From: Pseudomonas citri
GTDB taxonomy: Bacteria; Pseudomonadota; Gammaproteobacteria; Pseudomonadales; Pseudomonadaceae
NCBI RefSeq assembly: GCF_025336485.1
Contig: NZ_JAODAB010000025.1
Span: forward strand, 29,081-93,080
Length of the DNA: 64,000 nucleotides
Direction of reading: 5' to 3'
Below are positions 41,944 through 50,325 of this stretch, piece by piece; position 1 is the stretch's first letter, and every line of letters starts with the position of its first letter. Below the pieces are notes generated by a model that was given only the letters and a program-made list of their open reading frames with translations, was not told where the DNA came from and made no database searches. The position numbers were made by a program, and so were the translations under genes.

Positions 41944-43497
41944 ATGTCCGTTCGCGACCCGAACGCTGTCCTGTGCGTCAGCGGTATCGGCAAGACCTAT
42001 GCCCAACCGGTACTGACCGATATCAACCTGACGTTGATGCGCGGTGAAGTGCTGGCACTGACCGGGGAAAATGGCGCCGGCAAAAGTACCCTGTCCAAGA
42101 TCATCGGTGGGTTGGTGACGCCGACGACCGGGCAGATGCAATTCCAAGGGCAGGATTACCGTCCTGGCAGCCGCACACAGGCCGAAGAGCTGGGCGTGCG
42201 CATGGTCATGCAGGAACTCAACCTTCTGCCGACCCTGTCCGTGGCCGAAAACCTGTTCCTCGACAATCTGCCCAGCTATGGCGGCTGGATCAGTCGCAAG
42301 CAATTGCGCAAGGCGGCCATCGTGGCCATGGCCCAGGTGGGGCTCGATGCGATCGATCCGGATACCCTGGTGGGAGAGCTGGGCATCGGTCACCAACAGA
42401 TGGTCGAGATTGCCCGTAACCTGATCGGCGACTGCCGCGTGCTGATTCTCGACGAGCCGACCGCGATGCTGACGGCGCGCGAAGTCGAGATGCTTTTCGA
42501 GCAGATCACTCGCCTGCAAGCCCGGGGCGTGTCGATCATCTACATTTCCCATCGTCTCGAAGAACTGGCGCGGGTGGCCCAGCGCATTGCGGTGTTGCGT
42601 GACGGCAACCTGGTCTGCGTCGAGCCGATGGTCAACTACAACAGCGAGCAGTTGGTGACGCTCATGGTCGGTCGCGAACTGGGCGAACACATCGATCTTG
42701 GCCCGCGCCAGATCGGCGCCCCGGCGCTGACGGTCAAGGGCCTGACGCGCGCCGACAAGGTTCGCGACGTATCCTTCCAAGTGCGCAGTGGCGAGATCTT
42801 TGGCATCTCGGGCCTGATCGGGGCAGGGCGTACCGAACTGCTGCGCTTGATCTTTGGCGCCGACACGGCCGATAGCGGCACTGTGGCGTTGGGCCCGGAG
42901 GCCCGCGTCGCCGACATCCGCTCACCGGCCGATGCGGTCGCCCAGGGCATTGCCTTGATCACCGAGGACCGCAAGGGCGAAGGCCTGCTGCTGACTCAGT
43001 CCATTGCCGCGAACATTGCCTTGGGTAACATGCCGGAGATCTCCAGTGCCGGTTTCGTCAAGGGCGGCGAAGAATTGTCGCTGGCCCGGCGGCAGATCGA
43101 TGCCATGCGCATCCGCAGTTCCAGCCCGAGCCAGTTGGTGTCCGAGCTGTCGGGCGGTAATCAGCAGAAGGTCGTGATCGGCCGCTGGCTCGAACGCGAT
43201 TGCGCGGTGCTGTTGTTCGACGAGCCGACCCGTGGCATTGACGTCGGCGCCAAATTCGACATTTATGCCTTGCTCGGCGAGTTGACCCGCCAAGGCAAGG
43301 CGCTGGTGGTGGTCTCCAGCGACCTGCGGGAACTGATGCTGATCTGCGACCGGATCGGCGTGTTGTCTGCCGGGCGTCTGGTCGACACGTTCGAGCGCGA
43401 CAGCTGGACCCAGGATGATTTGCTTGCTGCCGCATTCGCCGGCTACCAGAAACGTGATGCGTTGCTCAACGAAGCAGCGCCTAGGGATCTTTCATGA
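41944..43497 (+). CDS. rbsA: Ribose ABC transporter, double ATP-binding protein
   Basis: A 517-residue protein with two ABC domains. The first has Walker A GENGAGKST, ILDEPTAMLT and the divergent signature GIGHQQMVEIAR. The second has a degenerate Walker A GLIGAGRTE, signature LSGGNQQKVVIGR and LFDEPTRGIDVG. That asymmetry is normal for RbsA/MglA proteins. ATG at 41944 has GGAGAG upstream; the ORF can be read from 41905 but those residues are leader. The stop overlaps rbsC (ATGA). Confidence 0.95.
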   Translation: MSVRDPNAVLCVSGIGKTYAQPVLTDINLTLMRGEVLALTGENGAGKSTLSKIIGGLVTPTTGQMQFQGQDYRPGSRTQAEELGVRMVMQELNLLPTLSVAENLFLDNLPSYGGWISRKQLRKAAIVAMAQVGLDAIDPDTLVGELGIGHQQMVEIARNLIGDCRVLILDEPTAMLTAREVEMLFEQITRLQARGVSIIYISHRLEELARVAQRIAVLRDGNLVCVEPMVNYNSEQLVTLMVGRELGEHIDLGPRQIGAPALTVKGLTRADKVRDVSFQVRSGEIFGISGLIGAGRTELLRLIFGADTADSGTVALGPEARVADIRSPADAVAQGIALITEDRKGEGLLLTQSIAANIALGNMPEISSAGFVKGGEELSLARRQIDAMRIRSSSPSQLVSELSGGNQQKVVIGRWLERDCAVLLFDEPTRGIDVGAKFDIYALLGELTRQGKALVVVSSDLRELMLICDRIGVLSAGRLVDTFERDSWTQDDLLAAAFAGYQKRDALLNEAAPRDLS

Positions 43498-44471
43498 AAA
43501 CCGCATCTGCCGTGGGTAAAGCCAGTGGAAACTTTTATGGGCTCGGCACTTACCTGGGGCTGGCCGGCGCCTTGCTGGCCATGGTCGCGCTGTTCTCGGT
43601 GCTGAGCAGCCATTTCCTGTCCTATGACACGTTCAGCACGTTGGCCAACCAGATTCCCGACCTCATGGTGCTGGCGGTCGGCATGACGTTCATCCTGATC
43701 ATCGGCGGCATCGACCTGTCGGTGGGGTCGGTGCTGGCACTGGCCGCGTCGACGGTCAGCGTGGCGGTGCTCGGCTGGGGCTGGAGCGTCTGGCCATCGG
43801 CGTTGCTGGGCATGGCTGTCGCGGCGCTGGCGGGGACGGTCACCGGTTCGATCACCGTCGCGTGGCGAATTCCATCGTTCATCGTTTCTCTTGGCGTGCT
43901 GGAAATGGCCCGTGGCCTGGCGTACCAGATGACCGGCTCCCGGACCGCCTACATCGGCGATTCCTTCGCCTGGCTGTCCAACCCCATTGCCTTCGGCATT
44001 TCGCCGTCGTTCATCATTGCCTTGCTGGTGATCTTCATTGCCCAGGCGGTGCTGACCCGCACGGTGTTCGGCCGCTACCTGATCGGCATCGGCACCAACG
44101 AAGAAGCCGTGCGCCTGGCAGGTATCAATCCAAAACCCTACAAAATCCTGGTGTTCAGCCTGATGGGGTTGCTGGCAGGTGTGGCGGCGCTGTTCCAGAT
44201 TTCGCGCCTGGAGGCGGCGGATCCGAATGCCGGTTCCGGACTGGAATTGCAGGTGATCGCGGCGGTGGTCATCGGCGGCACCAGCCTGATGGGGGGGCGT
44301 GGTTCGGTCATCAGTACCTTCTTCGGTGTGCTGATTATCTCGGTGCTGGCGGCGGGGTTGGCGCAGATCGGCGCCACGGAGCCGACCAAGCGCATCATCA
44401 CCGGTGCGGTGATCGTGGTGGCGGTCGTGCTCGACACCTATCGCAGTCAACGCGCCAGTCGGCGGGCTTGA
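43494..44471 (+). CDS. rbsC: Ribose ABC transporter permease
   Basis: A 325-residue permease of the BPD_transp_2 family with eight to ten helices. Typical motifs are MTFILIIGGIDLSVGSVLAL near residues 63-82 and GRYLIGIGTNEEAVRLAGI (EAA-like cytoplasmic loop) near residue 190. It forms the membrane channel for ribose with RbsA. It starts inside the rbsA stop and is followed by rbsR after only three bases. Confidence 0.95.
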   Translation: MKTASAVGKASGNFYGLGTYLGLAGALLAMVALFSVLSSHFLSYDTFSTLANQIPDLMVLAVGMTFILIIGGIDLSVGSVLALAASTVSVAVLGWGWSVWPSALLGMAVAALAGTVTGSITVAWRIPSFIVSLGVLEMARGLAYQMTGSRTAYIGDSFAWLSNPIAFGISPSFIIALLVIFIAQAVLTRTVFGRYLIGIGTNEEAVRLAGINPKPYKILVFSLMGLLAGVAALFQISRLEAADPNAGSGLELQVIAAVVIGGTSLMGGRGSVISTFFGVLIISVLAAGLAQIGATEPTKRIITGAVIVVAVVLDTYRSQRASRRA

Positions 44472-44474
44472 ACC

Positions 44475-45494
44475 ATGGCGACGATCAAGGATGTAGCAGC
44501 GCTCGCAGGGATTTCCTACACCACCGTGTCCCACGTGCTGAACAAGACGCGGCCGGTCAGTGATGAGGTGCGGCGCAAGGTCGAGGCAGCCATCGAGCGC
44601 CTGGACTACGTGCCCAGCGCCGTCGCCCGCTCGCTCAAGGCCAAGAGCACGGCGACCATCGGCTTGCTGGTGCCCAACAGCCTTAACCCCTATTTTGCCG
44701 AGTTGGCCCGGGGCATCGAGGACTACTGCGAGCGCAACGGCTATTGCGTGATCCTGTGCAACTCCGATGACAACCCGAGCAAGCAGCGCAGCTATCTGCG
44801 GGTGCTGCTGGAAAAACGCATCGACGGCCTCATCGTCGCCTCCGCAGGTGGCGATGTCGGTCTGGTCGAGGGCCTGGCCGGCGTGCGCACCCCCATGGTC
44901 ATCGTTGACCGGGGGCTCGACGGCCTGGATGCCGACCTGGTGCGCATCGACCATGAGTTGGGCGCGTACCTGGCGACCCGGCATTTGCTGGATCTGGGTC
45001 ACCACGACATCGCGTTCATCGGCGGCCCGGCCGACACCAGCGTGGCACAGATGCGCCAGGCCGGTTACTGCCGTGCGCTGGATGAGGCGGGCATCGAGCG
45101 GCCTGCCGAGCGCATGCTTGAAAGTGATTTCACCAGTACGGGCGGTTACCGTGCTGCGGCCCGGTTGCTTGAGCGGCAACCACCCAGCGCGATTTTCGCC
45201 GCCAACGACATGATCGGCATCGGTGTGCTGCGTGCCGCCGCCGAGCGCAACGTGCGAGTACCCAGTGAGTTGTCGGTCATCGGCTTCGACGACATTCAGC
45301 TGAGCCGTTATGTCTACCCGGCGTTAACCACGGTAGGGCAGTCGATCCTGCAACTGGGGGAAATGGCGGCGGAGGTGCTGCTGCGGCGTATCGCAGCGCC
45401 AGGGATTGCCACCGATCAGCGGATCGTGAAACCCAGTATCGTCTTGCGAGAGTCGACTGCGCCGCTGCCCGGCTCATTCGCCCAATACCGCTGA
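44475..45494 (+). CDS. rbsR: LacI-family ribose operon repressor
   Basis: A 339-residue LacI-family regulator. The DNA-binding domain is ATIKDVAALAGISYTTVSHV with hinge helix YVPSAVARSLK, followed by the periplasmic-binding-protein-like sugar domain (IGLLVPNSLNPYF, VIGFDDIQLSRYV). It sits inside the rbs operon between rbsC and rbsK, and the palindrome at 40862-40875 is its likely operator, giving autoregulation. Confidence 0.93.
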   Translation: MATIKDVAALAGISYTTVSHVLNKTRPVSDEVRRKVEAAIERLDYVPSAVARSLKAKSTATIGLLVPNSLNPYFAELARGIEDYCERNGYCVILCNSDDNPSKQRSYLRVLLEKRIDGLIVASAGGDVGLVEGLAGVRTPMVIVDRGLDGLDADLVRIDHELGAYLATRHLLDLGHHDIAFIGGPADTSVAQMRQAGYCRALDEAGIERPAERMLESDFTSTGGYRAAARLLERQPPSAIFAANDMIGIGVLRAAAERNVRVPSELSVIGFDDIQLSRYVYPALTTVGQSILQLGEMAAEVLLRRIAAPGIATDQRIVKPSIVLRESTAPLPGSFAQYR

Positions 45495-45517
45495 ACCGAA
45501 TTGATGAGTAATGACGT

Positions 45518-46432
45518 ATGCCAGCAAAAGTAGTGGTAATCGGCAGCCTGAACATGGACCTGGTGACCCGGGCGCCGCGTCTGCCTCGCGGGGGGGAAAC
45601 GCTGATCGGCCAATCGTTCTCCACGATCCCGGGTGGCAAGGGGGCCAACCAGGCCGTGGCCGCCGCGCGCCTGGGGGCACAGGTGTCCATGGTCGGATGC
45701 GTGGGCAGTGATGCCTACGGTCAACAATTGCGTGAAGGGTTGCTGGCCGAGGGCATCGATTGCCAGGCGGTCGGTGTCGTGGACGGCTCCAGTGGCGTGG
45801 CGCTGATCGTGGTCGATGACAACAGTCAGAATGCGATCGTGATCGTGGCCGGTGCGAACGGCGCCCTCAGCCCGGATGTCCTGGACAATGCCGATGCGGT
45901 GCTGCAAGGCGCCGATGTCATCATTTGCCAGCTTGAAGTGCCGGACATCACCGTCGGTCATGCCCTCAAGCGCGCTCGCGAACTGGGCAAAATCGTCATC
46001 CTCAACCCTGCACCGGCGTCCCACGCATTGCCGGCCGAGTGGTATGCCTGGATTGATTACCTGGTCCCCAACGAAAGCGAAGCGGCGGTCCTGAGCGGGG
46101 TGGCGGTGGACTCTCTGCAAACCGCCGCGGCCGCTGCGACCCAACTGATGAGTGCCGGCGTCGGCAAGGTGATCGTGACCTTGGGCGCCCAGGGGCTGAT
46201 GTTTGCCAATGGCGCAAGCTGCGAGCATTTCCCGGCGCCGCAGGTCAAGGCGCTGGACACCACTGCGGCGGGGGATACCTTTGTCGGCGGGTTCGCGGCG
46301 GCCCTGGCCGCTGGCAAGAATGAGGTCGAGGCGATTCGTTTTGGCCAGGTCGCGGCTGCGCTGTCGGTCACCCGGGCCGGGGCGCAACCTTCAATTCCCA
46401 CCTTGCAGGAAGTGCAGGCGTTCACATCATGA
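45518..46432 (+). CDS. rbsK: Ribokinase
   Basis: A 304-residue PfkB-family kinase that phosphorylates ribose to ribose 5-phosphate. PfkB signatures are seen: GSLNMDLVTRAPRLPRGGET, PGGKGANQAVAAARLG, the ATP/catalytic loop DTTAAGDTFVGGF (catalytic Asp in AAGD) and the substrate-binding asparagine region. It lies 23 bases after rbsR and overlaps rbsD by four bases (ATGA). Confidence 0.95.
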   Translation: MPAKVVVIGSLNMDLVTRAPRLPRGGETLIGQSFSTIPGGKGANQAVAAARLGAQVSMVGCVGSDAYGQQLREGLLAEGIDCQAVGVVDGSSGVALIVVDDNSQNAIVIVAGANGALSPDVLDNADAVLQGADVIICQLEVPDITVGHALKRARELGKIVILNPAPASHALPAEWYAWIDYLVPNESEAAVLSGVAVDSLQTAAAAATQLMSAGVGKVIVTLGAQGLMFANGASCEHFPAPQVKALDTTAAGDTFVGGFAAALAAGKNEVEAIRFGQVAAALSVTRAGAQPSIPTLQEVQAFTS

Positions 46433-46833
46433 AAAAGACTCCGTTGTTGAACGTGGCCCTGTCGCGCCTGATTGCTTCTTTGGGGCACGGCGACAAAGTG
46501 GTTATCGGCGATGCCGGCTTGCCAGTGCCGCCAGGAATCGAACTGATCGACCTGGCCCTGACCCCCGGCATTCCTGACTTCGTCAGTACCTTGAAAGTGG
46601 TGCTCAGCGAAATGCAGGTGGAGCGCCATGTGTTGGCCGAGGAAATCTTCGACAAGCGACCGTCGGCCCTGGTGACGCTGGAGGCGCTGCATGCCGACGG
46701 GGCACTGGGCACGCGGGAGCGGCTCAGTCATGAAGCGTTCAAGATCCTTACACGTGAGGCCCGGGCGATTATTCGCACGGGAGAATGTTCGCCGTATTGC
46801 AACATCGTGCTGATCGCTGGAGTCACGTTCTAA
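46429..46833 (+). CDS. rbsD: D-ribose pyranase
   Basis: A 134-residue RbsD that interconverts pyranose and furanose ribose so ribokinase can act. Active-site elements are seen: HGDKVVIGDAGLPVP (His and Asp) and SHEAFKILTREARAIIRTGE with the C-terminal PYCNIVLIAGV. Length is close to the E. coli protein (139). It overlaps rbsK, and the nucleoside hydrolase gene follows. Confidence 0.95.
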   Translation: MKKTPLLNVALSRLIASLGHGDKVVIGDAGLPVPPGIELIDLALTPGIPDFVSTLKVVLSEMQVERHVLAEEIFDKRPSALVTLEALHADGALGTRERLSHEAFKILTREARAIIRTGECSPYCNIVLIAGVTF

Positions 46834-46916
46834 CCCTGAGGTTTGTACGAAAAGTCGCCGAGTGGCGATCAGGCACTTTTCGTGCAAAGCCTAAAACCTT
46901 GCACAAGGAGTGCGCC

Positions 46917-47945
46917 ATGCACCGCTATGCTCAGAAAATGCACCAACTGTTCCGGAGTCTGCTGCTTGTGTCACTGATCACCGCTACGAGCGCCCAGGCG
47001 GCGGAAAAAATCGACCTGATCATCGACACCGATCCGGGCGCCGATGACGTGGTGGCGCTGTTGTTCGCCCTGGCGTCACCGCAAGAGCTGAACATCCGGG
47101 CGCTGACCACCGTCGCGGGCAATGTGCGGCTGGACAAGACCTCCCGTAACGCGCGCCTGGCCCGGGAATGGGCGGGACGCGAAGACGTGCCGGTCTACGC
47201 CGGTGCGCCGAAACCGTTGATGCGCACCCCCATCTATGCGGAAAACATCCACGGCAAGGAAGGTCTGTCGGGTGTTACCGTGCACGAGCCGAAGAAGGGG
47301 TTGGCCAAGGGCAATGCGGTCAATTACCTGGTCGACACCCTCAAGGCTGCCAAGCCCCACAGCATCACCATTGCCATGCTTGGCCCGCAGACCAACCTGG
47401 CGTTGGCGCTGGTCCAGGAGCCCGGGATTGTCGAGGGCATCAAGGAGGTGGTGATCATGGGCGGGGCGCATTTCAACGGAGGCAACATCACCCCGGTGGC
47501 TGAGTTCAATCTGTTCGCCGACCCGCAGGCGGCCGAGATCGTTGCCAAAAGCGGGGTCAAGCTGACGTATCTGCCGCTGGACGTCACCCACAAGATCCTC
47601 ACCAGCGAGGCACGCCTGAAGCAGATCGCCGCGGTGGACAACAATGCCAGCAAGATCGTCGGCGATATCCTCAATGAGTACGTCAAGGGCGACATGGAGC
47701 ACTACGGTATGACGGGCGGGCCGGTGCACGATGCGACGGTGATTGCCTACCTGCTCAAGCCGCAGTTGTTTACCGGACGTTCGGTCAACGTGGTGGTGGA
47801 CAGTCGCGAGGGGCCGACGTTCGGGCAGACCATCGTGGATTGGTACGATGGCCTGAAGGCCCCCAAGAATGCATTCTGGGTGGAAAATGGTGACGCCCAG
47901 GGCTTCTTTGACTTGCTGACCGAGCGATTGGCACGCCTTAAGTAA
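46917..47945 (+). CDS. Exported nucleoside hydrolase
   Basis: A 342-residue member of the inosine-uridine nucleoside hydrolase family, which splits nucleosides to ribose and base. The calcium-ribose motif IDTDPGADDVVAL is intact, as are VTTVAGN-like ALTTVAGNVRLDK, LGPQTNLALAL and EFNLFADPQAA. A signal peptide (LFRSLLLVSLITATSAQA) precedes it, so it acts in the periplasm. ATG at 46917 has AAGGAG at the right distance; the frame reads back to 46785 without a signal. Lying 83 bases after rbsD, it would release ribose outside the inner membrane for RbsB to capture. Confidence 0.9.
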   Translation: MHRYAQKMHQLFRSLLLVSLITATSAQAAEKIDLIIDTDPGADDVVALLFALASPQELNIRALTTVAGNVRLDKTSRNARLAREWAGREDVPVYAGAPKPLMRTPIYAENIHGKEGLSGVTVHEPKKGLAKGNAVNYLVDTLKAAKPHSITIAMLGPQTNLALALVQEPGIVEGIKEVVIMGGAHFNGGNITPVAEFNLFADPQAAEIVAKSGVKLTYLPLDVTHKILTSEARLKQIAAVDNNASKIVGDILNEYVKGDMEHYGMTGGPVHDATVIAYLLKPQLFTGRSVNVVVDSREGPTFGQTIVDWYDGLKAPKNAFWVENGDAQGFFDLLTERLARLK

Positions 47946-47993
47946 TCTTTCCTGGTGGCGCGCCCGCAAGGCGATGTCTGCGGGCGCGTTGGC

Positions 47994-48191
47994 TTATTCC
48001 ACGGTGTCGTTGAGGCTCGTATAGCGCTCGAAGGCCTGTTGGACAAAGTTACGAGCGACTTCTATTCCCAGTTCCTTTACCAGCAGCTCGATCCCTATGA
48101 TCGCCAGCTCCTCCGGGCTGCCTGGGCTGTAGGAGCTATGGCCCTGCGCCCATTTGGCATTGATGGTGGCTTCGATGCTGACGGTGCTCAT
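47994..48191 (-). CDS. Small conserved hypothetical protein
   Basis: A 65-residue soluble, probably helical protein (MSTVSIEATINAKWAQG, then PEELAIIGIELLVKELGIE and VARNFVQQAFERY). No domain is recognised. Codon use looks like the neighbours. The ribosome site is weak (GCGAG). It converges with the nucleoside hydrolase gene, 48 bases away. Confidence 0.6.
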   Translation of the reverse strand: MSTVSIEATINAKWAQGHSSYSPGSPEELAIIGIELLVKELGIEVARNFVQQAFERYTSLNDTVE

Positions 48192-48319
48192 GGTAGGGCT
48201 CGCGAGGTGGAGGTGTGTAGCTTGAGTTAAGCATTTTTACCGGGGCTTTGGCACTGCGACTTAGGGATCACACCAAGGCTGTGCGACACTCGTTCTTTGA
48301 CTTTTCCAAGGAGCCTGCT

Positions 48320-48625
48320 GTGCAGATCGATTTGAATGCGCCTGGCGGCCTGACCCTGGAAGCGGTCCGCCAGTTGCTGGCCTCGGCCAGTGATGACGAG
48401 CATACCCAGTTGCGAGTGACCAAGGAGGGGATTGCTTACCTGTCTTCAGGCGTGGTCGGCGGCACCGACATCGGTGGCTTGCTGTTTCGACTGGAAACGT
48501 GGGCAAAGGGATCCGGATACGTCGGGCGGGTCGCTGCCAGTGACGAGGTCTGGGTCATGCAGATCTACAACGCCCTGAAAGACAACTGGCCGAACCCTCC
48601 TTTCGATTACATCGACGTTTACTGA
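48320..48625 (+). CDS. Small hypothetical protein
   Basis: A 101-residue protein of unknown role. The start is GTG at 48320 with AAGGAG six bases upstream, giving (M)QIDLNAPGGLTLEAV; the frame reads back to 48248 without a ribosome site. It contains DDEHTQLRVTKEGIAYLSSG and ends NPPFDYIDVY. No signal or membrane segment is seen. Confidence 0.65.
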   Translation: MQIDLNAPGGLTLEAVRQLLASASDDEHTQLRVTKEGIAYLSSGVVGGTDIGGLLFRLETWAKGSGYVGRVAASDEVWVMQIYNALKDNWPNPPFDYIDVY

Positions 48626-48777
48626 GCCTGATTCATATTCAGTCACGATTCAACTCAGAACCGGGGGGTGGAGTCAGGCAAACTGCCGCTTTTGCGAGCG
48701 AGGCCGGCCCGCGGTGAAACCTGGCGTCATTCTCGCTGTCGCACGCTCTCTGTTTATTCATCAAGAAAGGAGGCTCC

Positions 48778-49092
48778 ATGCCTTGGAAGCTCGCGTCATT
48801 GGGTACTGTGCTGGCCGTCGCGCTGTTGAGCGGGTGCAGCAGTCAGCCTGAGTCGACCCCTGGTCCAGCAACGGCCGAGACCGGCCACAGCCGCTGTGAA
48901 GCAAAGGCTGCCGAGTTTGCGATCGGCAAGCAGGCGTCGCCGCAATTGCTCGAGCAGGCCCGCGCCCGGGCTGGCGCGCAGATCGCCCGGATCCTCAAGC
49001 CCAACGACATGATCACGCTTGAGTACCGCTCGGATCGTCTGAACCTCAATACCGATGCCAACCTGGTGGTCAACCGGGTGAATTGCGGCTGA
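48778..49092 (+). CDS. I78-family peptidase inhibitor-like lipoprotein
   Basis: A 104-residue lipoprotein with signal ending LLSGC (MPWKLASLGTVLAVALLSGC). The mature part shows the I78/elastase-inhibitor-like pattern: RCEAKAAEFAIGKQASPQLL, ARAGAQIARILKPNDMIT, LEYRSDRLNL and a final VNCG, with two cysteines positioned as in that family. Members block proteases or guard the envelope. AGGAGG lies just upstream of the ATG. A terminator follows. Confidence 0.78.
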   Translation: MPWKLASLGTVLAVALLSGCSSQPESTPGPATAETGHSRCEAKAAEFAIGKQASPQLLEQARARAGAQIARILKPNDMITLEYRSDRLNLNTDANLVVNRVNCG

Positions 49093-49115
49093 TCGGCGGT
49101 TTTCACTGGCCCATG

Positions 49116-49144
49116 AAAAACCCCGTCACATGGACGGGGTTTTT
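49116..49144. terminator. Bidirectional terminator
   Basis: Eight paired bases (accccgtc / gacggggt) around loop acatg are flanked by five A and five T. It ends the I78-type gene on the plus strand and the cold shock gene on the minus strand. Confidence 0.9.
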
Positions 49145-49159
49145 CAGTGCGCCGGGAAA

Positions 49160-49372
49160 TTACTCTGGGCGAACTTGTGCAGCTTGCATACCCTTTTGGC
49201 CTTTCTCAGCCACGAAGGATACGGTTTGGCCTTCTTTCAGGCTCTTGAAACCGTCAGCTTCGATAGCTTTGAAGTGTACGAACAGGTCGTCACCGCCACC
49301 TTGAGGAGTGATGAAGCCGAAGCCTTTTTCATCGTTGAACCATTTAACGGTGCCGGTTTGGCGATTAGACAT
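49160..49372 (-). CDS. Cold shock protein (CspA family)
   Basis: A 70-residue single-domain cold shock protein. RNP1 is KGFGFITP and RNP2 is DDLFVHF; the start TGTVKWFNDEKG and end GQKGMQAAQVRPE fit the Pseudomonas CapB/CspA type. ATG at 49372 follows a short leader; the upstream residues to 49432 do not belong. It binds single-stranded RNA/DNA and prevents mRNA folding. Several paralogues usually exist, so no symbol is fixed. Confidence 0.95.
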   Translation of the reverse strand: MSNRQTGTVKWFNDEKGFGFITPQGGGDDLFVHFKAIEADGFKSLKEGQTVSFVAEKGQKGMQAAQVRPE

Positions 49373-49522
49373 GGTGTATCTCCAAGAAACATATATTTTC
49401 AGTGTACTGTGCTGCTCAGGCCAACTGGGCACACCGGGGTATCATAGTCGAAATGTTCGATTTGGGAGCCCCCCGGACGCGCTGTTTGCCAATCAGTCGC
49501 GTTTTCCTTATTGCCTGAATCC

Positions 49523-49553
49523 GCCGAAAGGCCCGGTTTAAAGGGCTTTCGGC
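49523..49553. terminator. Hairpin in the gap upstream of the cold shock gene
   Basis: gccgaaaggccc pairs with gggctttcggc (one bulge) at the end of an AT-rich gap. The direction of use is unclear; it could terminate minus-strand reading from 49650 or act in the cold shock promoter. No other gene is seen in 49373-49649. Confidence 0.4.
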
Positions 49554-49649
49554 AGAAAATCAGGGCAATAAAAAAAGCTGTGAAACCTGCAAAAAAACTG
49601 GGTAGAAAGCCTTTATCGGCCTTTTTTCAGCGTCCGCGAGGCGGATGGT

Positions 49650-49952
49650 TCATTTTTTTGCAGGTGTACTGGCCTTGCATTTCGCAATCTGCCCCAGCGC
49701 CTTTTGCTGCAGCTCCGGGCTGGCCTTGTTGTCCATCAAGGCCTGGATATCCGCAGCTGGATAGGACTTGATCGCGTCGGCGCCGCAGCCGCAATGGGAC
49801 TTGGCCGCCGCCGCGCCGATCTGGGGCGCCGCCGCCTCCGTGCATTGGGCCATGTACTTTTCGCGTTCACCCTTCGGCCAATCGGCATGGGCGGTCAGTG
49901 GCAGCAGTAGGACAAGGGGGGCGACTGCTGCAAACAATGTGTTCAGACGCAT
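49650..49952 (-). CDS. Small exported protein of unknown function
   Basis: A 100-residue protein with a signal peptide (MRLNTLFAAVAPLVLLLPLTAHA). The mature part is Ala- and Lys-rich with four cysteines (AQCTEAAA, HCGCGADAIK, AKCKA) and ends TPAKK. AAGGAG lies upstream of the ATG. No domain is recognised; the cysteine pattern suggests disulfides in the periplasm. Confidence 0.72.
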   Translation of the reverse strand: MRLNTLFAAVAPLVLLLPLTAHADWPKGEREKYMAQCTEAAAPQIGAAAAKSHCGCGADAIKSYPAADIQALMDNKASPELQQKALGQIAKCKASTPAKK

Positions 49953-50064
49953 GCGAAGATGCTCCTTTTGGGTCGATGTCTTGTTATCTGAGGCGTTGCG
50001 CTCGCTTCAGTTCAGCACTCTGGCATAAAAACCATGGATTTACGCCGGCGTCGATCCTGACGCG

Positions 50065-50306
50065 GCGACAGACCGTTCATCTGTGCTAGCATGCCGGGCT
50101 CGGGTATTTTCAGGCTCCGGACGACAACAGGTCCCGGCGGCGGTAAATGTTCGATTAACCCTGATTTGAATACCAGTCACTCTGGTTCGGTTTCCCGGTT
50201 GGCCGCAAGGCTCCTGCCGCTGTAAGGCAGGCGTTCGTCGTTGAATGGCCTGGACTGGATCTTGTACTGGCTCATCCCAACCCACGTGACCTTTGGTAGG
50301 GGTCAC
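50065..50306 (+). promoter_or_regulatory. Promoter and structured leader of thrS
   Basis: A candidate promoter is GCGACA (50065-50070), 16 bases, extended -10 TG-C-TAGCAT (50084-50092), leaving a leader of over 200 bases. The leader has the stems cctgcc/ggcagg (50213-50231) and gtgacc/ggtcac (50286-50306), the latter five bases before the ribosome site. Such hairpins could control thrS translation. No gene is seen in 49953-50325. Confidence 0.4.
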
Positions 50307-50325
50307 CACTAGGAGAGGAGGCGCC

